Positions 1-5,763 of a DNA stretch of 8,789 bases are shown here, piece by piece (position 1 is the stretch's first letter; the number at the start of each line of letters is the position of its first letter). Under the pieces are notes generated by a model that was not told the DNA's origin, made no database searches, and saw only the letters and a list, made by a program, of their open reading frames with translations. Source of the stretch: Gammaproteobacteria bacterium (GTDB taxonomy: Bacteria > Pseudomonadota > Gammaproteobacteria > Pseudomonadales > Azotimanducaceae). Both the position numbers and the translations under genes were made by a program. Location: the NCBI GenBank assembly GCA_002694945.1, contig NZNP01000007.1, positions 1-8,789 on the forward strand. The letters run 5' to 3'.

Positions 1-2
1 TA

Positions 3-119
3 CGGTTGACGGCAGCTTGGTTTGCCGCAGAATCCCCCTCCGCGCCTGCGCTTGGCCAAGTTACCCCCGGCCACGCTGATCCTACTTTTTTCGTAACCTA
101 CCGAATGGCAATGGAGTAG
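3..119 (+). CDS. possible C-terminal tail of an upstream gene (partial, doubtful)
   Basis: A reading frame is open from the window edge for 38 codons and closes with TAG at 117-119. Its product ends in FFVTYRMAME. It lies 30 bp before the adaptor start, a spacing that would suit an upstream operon member such as an outer-membrane channel or a regulator. No family motif can be recognised in so short a piece, and an open run of this length is not rare by chance. The 10-bp palindrome CTTGGCCAAG at 51-60 falls inside it. The stretch may equally be an untranslated leader; no convincing promoter is visible in it either. Confidence 0.22.
   Translation, partial: RLTAAWFAAESPSAPALGQVTPGHADPTFFVTYRMAME
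51..60. repeat. TTGGCCAA-type palindrome, copy 1 (CTTGGCCAAG)
   Basis: Perfect 10-bp palindrome about 90 bp upstream of the adaptor start. The identical 10-mer recurs at 3104-3113 and 3383-3392, the core TTGGCCAA also at 3355-3362, and a 12-bp version at 5218-5229. The 11-mer GCGCTTGGCCA at 48-58 is repeated at 5306-5316, just upstream of RND2. This could be an operator half-site pair, a methylation or restriction motif, or a genome-wide iterated palindrome. Which of these applies cannot be decided here. Confidence 0.4.
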
Positions 120-139
120 TGTCAGGGCGCAGTTTCTTT

Positions 140-144
140 GGTGA
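140..144 (+). promoter_or_regulatory. ribosome binding site supporting the adaptor start at 150
   Basis: GGTGA sits 5 nt before ATG 150, a good Shine-Dalgarno match at usable spacing. The same frame also offers TTG 138 and GTG 141, which would prepend MVKR. Those have only a weak AGGGCG (124-129) upstream. The ATG is preferred, although the extra Lys-Arg of the longer form would make a more typical signal-peptide n-region. Confidence 0.4.
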
Positions 145-149
145 AACGA

Positions 150-1289
150 ATGGATAAAACGTTAATAGGCAACATTATGCTCCTCGCCGGGGCGTTGGCA
201 CTCGCGGGGTGTGGCTCCGCAGAACTCGAGAAGGAAAGCTCGAAGAAAAAGTCGAGGTCCTCCAGTGGTGCCAAGCCGGTGCTGGTGGAACTGGCCAAGG
301 TGACCCGTGGCCCGATCGAAAAAATCCTCGAGCGTTCCGCACCACTTGAGGCCGAGGCACAGGTGGAGGTCCACGCCCGCACGAGCAATCCGGCGGTCGA
401 CCTGCTGGTCGAGGAGGGCGACAAGGTCGAAAAGGGGCAGGTGCTCCTGCGGCTCGAGAATGATCGCCAAAAGAATGACTACGATCAGGCGAAGAGCCAG
501 CTCGACAAGGAGCAGATCGACTTCGCCCGGCAGGAAAATCTCTACAAGGACAATCTCATCAGCGAGCAGGATTTTCGCAACGCCAAGTTCTCGCTGTCGC
601 AACGGCAGTTGAGTTTTGAGGAGGCGCAGCGGCAGTTCGAGTACACCGAGGTGCGCGCGCCGATCGCCGGCACGATAACACTGCGCGATGTGAAGGTGGG
701 TGATCAGGTCGGCAGCGGCCGAAAGATTTTTGAGATCATCGACTTTGAATCCATTGTGGCGGTCATCCATGTGCCGGAACAGTATCTGCCGGATCTCAAG
801 CCGAACATGGAGGCGAGGCTGATCTCCAACACGCTTGGCGATGATAACATCATTCCGGCGTTCGTGAAGCGGATTTCACCAATCGTCGAGGCGCGTGCCG
901 GCACGGTGAAAGTCACGGTAGCGGTGAGGGAATTGGGCGCATTGCGGCCCGGCATGTGGGTGGATGTGGAGTTGGTGCTCAACACCAAGCAGGACGCCAT
1001 CCTGATTCCGAAAAAATCGATCGTCTACGACAACGACCAGACGTACGCGTTCAAGATGCACCTCAACAGCACCAATAACGTGAAAAGCGTGAAGCGCCAC
1101 CTGGTGTTGCCGCTCAATGCGGACAAGGTGCATATCGAGCCGACCGACGGTTTTGCCGTGGGCGACATGATCGTGGTCGCAGGCCAGTCCGGCCTGAAGG
1201 AAAATTCGCTGATACGTGAGCTGGGCGATCCGTTGCCGGGCGAAACCAACGCCGTACCGGCAACCGTCAGCACCAACACCATCAAGTAA
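150..1289 (+). CDS. RND efflux periplasmic adaptor (membrane fusion protein, HlyD/AcrA-like lipoprotein)
   Basis: This is the periplasmic adaptor that links an inner-membrane RND pump to an outer-membrane channel. The 379-residue product begins with a lipoprotein signal: a hydrophobic stretch ending in the lipobox LAGC, with Cys21 as the lipidated residue. A charged Ser/Lys linker follows (about 25-42). The first half of the biotinyl-lipoyl-like domain spans about 70-103 (VEEGDKVEKGQ, V87 onward). A short alpha-hairpin rich in Gln/Glu/Lys occupies about 104-160. The second lipoyl half starts with the family-typical VRAPIAGTI at 168-176. The beta-barrel (about 195-265) and membrane-proximal domain (IPKKSIVY from 286) complete the standard MFP order and length. 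Gly follows the Cys; under the E. coli Lol rule this would favour the outer membrane, but the rule may not hold in this lineage. The stop TAA lies 21 bp before RND1, so the two genes are surely one transcription unit. The substrate cannot be inferred. Confidence 0.93.
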   Translation: MDKTLIGNIMLLAGALALAGCGSAELEKESSKKKSRSSSGAKPVLVELAKVTRGPIEKILERSAPLEAEAQVEVHARTSNPAVDLLVEEGDKVEKGQVLLRLENDRQKNDYDQAKSQLDKEQIDFARQENLYKDNLISEQDFRNAKFSLSQRQLSFEEAQRQFEYTEVRAPIAGTITLRDVKVGDQVGSGRKIFEIIDFESIVAVIHVPEQYLPDLKPNMEARLISNTLGDDNIIPAFVKRISPIVEARAGTVKVTVAVRELGALRPGMWVDVELVLNTKQDAILIPKKSIVYDNDQTYAFKMHLNSTNNVKSVKRHLVLPLNADKVHIEPTDGFAVGDMIVVAGQSGLKENSLIRELGDPLPGETNAVPATVSTNTIK

Positions 1290-1310
1290 CCTCCCGACTT
1301 CCGTCACGGA

Positions 1311-4300
1311 ATGGAGTCTCCCCATCGCAACCCCAACTTCACCACCGACCGACCGGTCGCGGTGTTGATGGTGTTTCTGGCAGCGATCGTATTTGGTTAT
1401 TTTTCACTGATACAACTCCCGGTCACGCTCATGCCAGAGATGAGCTACCCGACCCTGACCGTTCGAACCGAATATCCCGGTGCCGCGCCGGAGGAGGTGG
1501 AAAACGACATCAGCCGCCGCATTGAGGAGGCCCTCGGCGTGGTCGGCGGCCTCAACGAGATCAGCAGCATAAGCCGTGCGGGTGTGAGTGACGTAATCCT
1601 CGAGTTTGTCTGGGGCACGTCGATGGTGGACGCCATCCAGAACACACTCGAGAAACTCGATCTCGTCCGGCTGCCGCGCGAGGCGGAGAAGCCTTTGCTG
1701 CTGCACTACGACCCGTCTCTCGATCCGGTGATGGAGTTAAGCCTTTCCGGCTCCAGCCGGAGTATCAAGTACAAGGGGGATGAAGGGCTGCGCCGGTTGC
1801 GCCGGATCGCTGAGCTGCAGGTCAAACGGCAAATCGAGCCTATCAAGGGCGTGGCCGCTGCAAGGGTACGGGGAGGATTGGAGGAGGAGATCCATGTTTT
1901 AATCAATGAGGCCAAACTGCAACGGGTTAGCCTGTCAATTGGGCAAGTGATCAGCCGTCTTCGTGCGGAAAACATCAACGCCGCCGGTGGACGAATTCAG
2001 GAGGGTGGCGCCGAGTACATGATCCGCACCATCAACGAATATCAAAGCCTCGAGGAGATCGCGAACACCATTGTCTTTCGCCGGGAAGGTCGCGAGATTC
2101 GCGTGAAAGACCTAGGGCAAGTTGTCTACGGTCAGCGTGACCGTGAGATGATGACCAAGACCGATGGCAATGAAAGTGTCCAAATTGACATTTACAAGGA
2201 AGCTGACGCCAACATGATCAATGTGGCCGAGCAGGTCTCCCGACTCATCGGGAAGATCTCCGGCTCCAGCCGATCCACGCTCGCCGGCAAACTCCGCGCT
2301 GAAGAGGATGCCTATCTCCGGGTGGTGGCGGATCGATCCATCTTTATCGACAGCAGTATCTCCGAAGTAATGAGCACAGCATACTTTGGCGGCATGCTGG
2401 CCATCCTTGTGCTGCTGATTTTTCTGCGCGACCTGCGGACGACCGCCATCATCGCGCTGAGTATCCCCATCTCGATTTTAGTCACGTTCGCGCCGCTCAA
2501 TATCCTCGACGTGACGCTGAACATCATGTCGCTCGGTGGCTTGGCGATGGGTATCGGGATGTTGGTGGACTCTTCCATCGTGGTGCTCGAATCAATTTAT
2601 CGTTGCCGCGAGGAGGGCGATTCCATCCGCAAAGCTGCCATCCGTGGCACGAAGGAAGTGCGCGGTGCAGTGATCGCCTCGACCCTCACCTCGATCTGTG
2701 TGTTTTTCCCGATGGTGTTCGTGGAGGGTCTTGCCGGACAGGTTTTCAGTGACCTAGGCCTAACGGTGGTCACCTCATTGATCGCCTCGCTGATCGTTGC
2801 GGTGTTATTCATCCCGATGTTGGCCAGCCGCACCGGGTTTCAGTTGAAGTCGGACGCAGGCATGGTCTCCCACTTTTTCGGCTCCATCAACGGGCGGATG
2901 AACCTAAGCTCATACTGGCTACGCTTTTTGTTCCCAGCCGCCGCGTTGCTGGGTGCCATGCTGGTTGTGGTTCTCAGTTACACATGGTGGATGGTGGGTG
3001 CCATGGACGATCCCAAGTTCGAGGAAGAAATCGTTTACGGCGCCGTGGCGATGTCGGTGTTTAGTTTCTGGCAATTGGTCTGTTTTATCCCCGGCATAAT
3101 AGCCTTGGCCAAGCGCCTACACGACCTTGGCCGGACAGCCTGGTGGCTGCTCGCCGCGGCCGCGCCGCCGGTCGTGGCGATGATCGCTTTCGTCGTAGCG
3201 ATGAGCGAGATGGGAGATGATTCTAACCCGGCCTCTTTTGCCTTATTTGCGTTATTTGAAGGTAGTGGACTTTTGATGTTGGTCAGTTGGGTTCCGGCGT
3301 GGATCCTGACCCTGATCTGCTCGGTCGTTCCCGGCTCGAAAAACGAAAACCGCTTTGGCCAAGCAGACCACGAGGGGCAAACCTTGGCCAAGCTCTGGGG
3401 GTCATTCCGGGCGTTTGGCGAGAGCCACCAACGCAACCGGACAGTCTTCCTCGCAACGTCGCCCTACTTCGCCTTGCGCTTGGCCGTTTCGTTCCTGTTG
3501 GAATTGATCGGTCTGTCTTTGTTGTGGGCTATACGCGCTGTGTCGTTTATGGGCCTGACCGCCTATCGTGCCATCATGAAAATCGGCTCCGTATTTGGGG
3601 CCTTGCTTACCAGGGTTTTCGGCGAACCGAAGGGCGATTCAACCGACGGCAAAGGCAAAGGATTTTATCGCTCGCTGATCCATTGGGCGTTGGATAGCCC
3701 GGTGGCGATGATCGCACTCGCGGCGGCCTGTTTTTGGGTCACGTACTCCGTGGGGCGCTCGCTGGAAACCGAACTGCTCCCTGAGGTGCATCAGAGCGAA
3801 TTCACGTTTGAGGTGTCCCTCCCCGTGGGCACACCACTGGTCGAGACGGTAAAATTGCTTGGCGATGTGGAACAAAAGATCCTCGACTCCAAAAAAGACA
3901 AGGACAGCAAAATTGAAACCTTGCTGGTGATGTACGGCTTCGACACCAGTAACATGAAACGCTCCGACGAAGGTGAACACTCTGCCCGGTTTAAGCTGTT
4001 GTTGAAAAAGACGAGCAACCCACATGAGACCGAGGAGGAGGTCATAGCGCAGTTGCGGGAGATGTTTGATGACGTCCCGGACATCACCACCCGCGTCACG
4101 CGCCCTGTTTTGTTTAGCTCAAAAAAACCGGTCGTAATCCAGATCAATGGCGAGGAGTTGCCGGAGTTGAAGGAGTACTCAGACCAGGCCACGGCGCTGC
4201 TCTCCAAGGAGGCTGAGCTGGCAGACGTCGAGCCAACGTTGCGTAGCGGTGCGCCAGAGGTGCAGATCACCTACGACCGTCAGCAGATAATCCGGCACGG

Positions 4301-5213
4301 CCTCAACATCAACTCCATCGCGGAGCAGGTGCGCGACATGGTCAAGGGCTCCGAGGCCACCCGGCTAAACCGCCGCGATCGCCGTGTACCAATCGTGGTG
4401 CGACTGGCCGAGGAAGATCGCGAACAGGTTGCAGACGTTGGCCAGCTAACGGTCAATCCTGGTGACGATACACCGATCCCGCTCAACTCCATCGCAGAGC
4501 TTACAGTGGGCGAAGGCCCAAGCGAGATTCGCCGCATCGACGGCAATCGCGTGGCTCTCGTACAGGCCAACATCGGCAGCGGATCGCTTGGCTCTGCGGT
4601 AGAAACAGCCGAGACAGTGCTTAGAAACGCACTGGATTTGCCGGGCTACATGGAATTTCTCATCACCGGCCAAAACAAAGAGTGGGAGCGCAGTCGCACG
4701 AGCCTCTTCCTCGCGCTTGGCCTGAGCCTGTTCCTCGTCTATGTGATCATGGCGTCACAGTTCGAGTCGCTCATCCAGCCGTTCATCATCATGTTCACCA
4801 TCCCTATGGCCTTTGTCGGGACGGTGCTTGGCCTGAAGTTTTTCGGCATCAACGTCTCCGTGGTCGTGTTTCTCGGGATGATTATGCTGGCCGGCATCGT
4901 GGTGAACAATGCAATCGTGCTGGTTGACTACACCAACACACTGCGCGGCCGAGGGATAGCCCTGAAGGAAGCCATCATCCAGGCCGTCTGCGTCCGGCTA
5001 CGCCCGATTTTGATGACCACTGCCACCACCGTGCTTGGCCTGCTGCCGATGGCTCTTGGCCTAGGTGACGGCGCCGAGATCCGCACGCCGATGGCCGTGG
5101 CCGTGATTTGCGGTCTACTCACTTCGACCGTGCTGACGCTGCTCGTCATCCCGACAATTTACTACCTGTTTGGACTGGTCGGCGAACGTTATTTCAAGGC
5201 TGTGGAGGACTAA
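1311..5213 (+). CDS. RND efflux permease with embedded DUF805 domain (RND1)
   Basis: This is a proton-driven inner-membrane exporter of the HAE1-like RND family, partner of the adaptor immediately upstream. The N-terminus (FTTDRPVAVLMVF) is the standard cytoplasmic end plus TM1. Periplasmic domain 1 spans about 35-350. TM2-TM6 lie at about 358-503, with LVDSS in TM4 (D420 at the AcrB Asp407 position, S421 at Asp408). TM7 starts near 796, periplasmic domain 2 spans about 817-1125, and TM8-TM12 lie at about 1132-1288, with VVNNAIVLVDY (N1199 at the AcrB Lys940 position). At 1300 residues it is far longer than the usual 1020-1070. The excess is in the TM6-TM7 loop: about 290 residues here against about 50 in RND2. 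That loop holds a DUF805-like membrane domain (525-684) and a further hydrophobic segment (about 719-745). ATG 1311 gives a normal N-terminus but has only a weak ribosome site. The stop is TAA. The permease call is firm; the substrate is unknown. Confidence 0.95.
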   Translation: MESPHRNPNFTTDRPVAVLMVFLAAIVFGYFSLIQLPVTLMPEMSYPTLTVRTEYPGAAPEEVENDISRRIEEALGVVGGLNEISSISRAGVSDVILEFVWGTSMVDAIQNTLEKLDLVRLPREAEKPLLLHYDPSLDPVMELSLSGSSRSIKYKGDEGLRRLRRIAELQVKRQIEPIKGVAAARVRGGLEEEIHVLINEAKLQRVSLSIGQVISRLRAENINAAGGRIQEGGAEYMIRTINEYQSLEEIANTIVFRREGREIRVKDLGQVVYGQRDREMMTKTDGNESVQIDIYKEADANMINVAEQVSRLIGKISGSSRSTLAGKLRAEEDAYLRVVADRSIFIDSSISEVMSTAYFGGMLAILVLLIFLRDLRTTAIIALSIPISILVTFAPLNILDVTLNIMSLGGLAMGIGMLVDSSIVVLESIYRCREEGDSIRKAAIRGTKEVRGAVIASTLTSICVFFPMVFVEGLAGQVFSDLGLTVVTSLIASLIVAVLFIPMLASRTGFQLKSDAGMVSHFFGSINGRMNLSSYWLRFLFPAAALLGAMLVVVLSYTWWMVGAMDDPKFEEEIVYGAVAMSVFSFWQLVCFIPGIIALAKRLHDLGRTAWWLLAAAAPPVVAMIAFVVAMSEMGDDSNPASFALFALFEGSGLLMLVSWVPAWILTLICSVVPGSKNENRFGQADHEGQTLAKLWGSFRAFGESHQRNRTVFLATSPYFALRLAVSFLLELIGLSLLWAIRAVSFMGLTAYRAIMKIGSVFGALLTRVFGEPKGDSTDGKGKGFYRSLIHWALDSPVAMIALAAACFWVTYSVGRSLETELLPEVHQSEFTFEVSLPVGTPLVETVKLLGDVEQKILDSKKDKDSKIETLLVMYGFDTSNMKRSDEGEHSARFKLLLKKTSNPHETEEEVIAQLREMFDDVPDITTRVTRPVLFSSKKPVVIQINGEELPELKEYSDQATALLSKEAELADVEPTLRSGAPEVQITYDRQQIIRHGLNINSIAEQVRDMVKGSEATRLNRRDRRVPIVVRLAEEDREQVADVGQLTVNPGDDTPIPLNSIAELTVGEGPSEIRRIDGNRVALVQANIGSGSLGSAVETAETVLRNALDLPGYMEFLITGQNKEWERSRTSLFLALGLSLFLVYVIMASQFESLIQPFIIMFTIPMAFVGTVLGLKFFGINVSVVVFLGMIMLAGIVVNNAIVLVDYTNTLRGRGIALKEAIIQAVCVRLRPILMTTATTVLGLLPMALGLGDGAEIRTPMAVAVICGLLTSTVLTLLVIPTIYYLFGLVGERYFKAVED
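2883..3362 (+). other. DUF805-like membrane domain inserted in RND1 (residues about 525-684)
   Basis: Three hallmarks of DUF805 (Pfam PF05656, e.g. E. coli YhaH/YhaI) appear in the right order: G528-R529 followed by S-Y535-W536 (GRMNLSSYW), RLHDLGRTAWW at 602-612, and ENRFG at 679-683. E. coli YhaH, from memory, has RRLHD, RSAWW and ENRFG in the same order. Around them are four hydrophobic stretches, about 537-560, 575-598, 610-632 and 642-672. Four crossings would return the chain to the cytoplasm and leave TM7 correctly oriented. The domain is longer than the usual 110-130 residues because the stretch between RLHD and ENRFG is about doubled. The function of DUF805 is unknown. The reading frame runs through both junctions without a stop, and base composition resembles the rest of RND1, so a misassembled fusion is unlikely. 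Confidence 0.85.
3465..3560 (+). other. additional hydrophobic segment of the RND1 loop (residues about 719-750)
   Basis: After the DUF805-like domain and a polar, charged linker (about 684-715), the chain becomes hydrophobic again from Y719 through FLLELIGLSLLWAI. A more amphipathic stretch with RAVSFMGLTAYR follows. It then returns to a hydrophilic Gly/Lys/Asp linker (about 770-785) and the normal pre-TM7 segment. The segment has no counterpart in the short TM6-TM7 loop of RND2. It could be a fifth membrane crossing, a pair of short re-entrant helices or a surface helix. Confidence 0.5.
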
Positions 5214-5217
5214 CGGA

Positions 5218-5229
5218 GTTTGGCCAAAC
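5218..5229. repeat. 12-bp perfect palindrome GTTTGGCCAAAC after RND1
   Basis: This perfect inverted repeat begins 5 nt after the RND1 stop and has the TTGGCCAA core found in four other places in the window. With no loop and no following T-run it is not a typical intrinsic terminator; a protein-binding site is more likely. The rest of the 115-bp spacer (5214-5328) shows no gene, no good promoter and no terminator. Confidence 0.4.
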
Positions 5230-5319
5230 GCGCGTTGTTGTTCTCGCCTGCTGTAACGAAAGCTGCCGCGCAAAAGTACTGTCCAATAACCGTCCGCCTA
5301 GCTAAGCGCTTGGCCAGGG

Positions 5320-5328
5320 CCTAAAGCG
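5320..5328 (+). repeat. direct repeat CCTAAAGCG, left copy, abutting the RND2 start codon
   Basis: This 9-mer ends exactly at the base before ATG 5329. The same 9-mer begins exactly at the base after the RND2 stop codon (8479-8487). Both copies are preceded by AAGCGCT at an identical 9-nt gap (5304-5310 and 8463-8469), so the similarity extends imperfectly for at least 25 bp. It may be a trace of duplication or insertion of the gene, or coincidence. Confidence 0.45.
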
Positions 5329-5748
5329 ATGCAAACTAACAAAATCGCCACCGAAATCACGCGACTGTCCCTAAGCCGCAAAGTTACGGTTTTTGTGTTC
5401 TTCCTGACGATTCTTGCCGTTGGTTTGATCTCGGTTGGCAAATTGCCACTGGAAAAGTATCCAAAGGGCCAAGACTACAGTTACATCCGTATTAGGACCG
5501 GCTGGAGTTCCGGTGTCGCGGAGGAGGCCATGCAAAAAATCGGCCTACCAATGGAAGAAGAACTTAGTACTGTACGTGGCATCCAGTCGATTAACACCCG
5601 CAGCTCACAATCTTCAGCTGAGGTCAGTCTCAGCTTTAAGCGTGATACAGACATGGACGTCGCCTATCGCGAAGTACGCGACAGAATGGAACGCGCATCA
5701 CTCCGATTCCCCGAGGGAGTTGACGATTACAGAATCTACAAGTACTGA
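5329..5748 (+). CDS. RND2 N-terminal fragment up to the internal stop
   Basis: This 139-residue product holds the cytoplasmic N-terminus, TM1 (FVFFLTILAVGLISV) and the first porter subdomain of periplasmic domain 1, ending at DDYRIYKY just before the TGA. On its own it would be a membrane-anchored stub with no transport pathway. Its first 70 residues match the start of RND3 without gaps at 37 identical positions by hand count, including MQ.N..A..ITRLSL and FLTIL.VGLI. That confirms the start codon and shows the pair to be paralogues. Confidence 0.6.
   Translation: MQTNKIATEITRLSLSRKVTVFVFFLTILAVGLISVGKLPLEKYPKGQDYSYIRIRTGWSSGVAEEAMQKIGLPMEEELSTVRGIQSINTRSSQSSAEVSLSFKRDTDMDVAYREVRDRMERASLRFPEGVDDYRIYKY
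5746..5748 (+). other. in-frame TGA stop interrupting RND2
   Basis: TGA occupies codon 140 of an otherwise open 1049-codon frame. The three complete genes in the window end in TAA, and Trp is encoded by TGG throughout, including several times in RND2. General TGA reassignment is therefore not supported. Its first bases form TGAGGA, a Shine-Dalgarno-like string 12 nt before the GTG at 5764. Possible explanations are a nonsense mutation, a sequencing error or, least likely, programmed readthrough. Confidence 0.75.
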
Positions 5749-5763
5749 GGACCAAGCCAAACG

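Noticed and set aside
162..770. 202-codon open frame on the minus strand opposite the adaptor
   Set aside because: It is the antisense shadow of a GC-rich gene with clear domain motifs on the + strand. No recognisable family or start context was found. The other minus-strand open frames are rejected for the same reason.
5306..5328. Hairpin around GGCCAGGGCC before RND2 as a terminator
   Set aside because: The perfect stem would leave only a two-base loop, there is no T-run, and the structure sits directly against the RND2 start codon.
5746..5748. Genetic code with TGA as Trp or Gly
   Set aside because: TGG is used for Trp many times, no other internal TGA occurs in about 2,400 further codons, and the position aligns with Asp in RND1.
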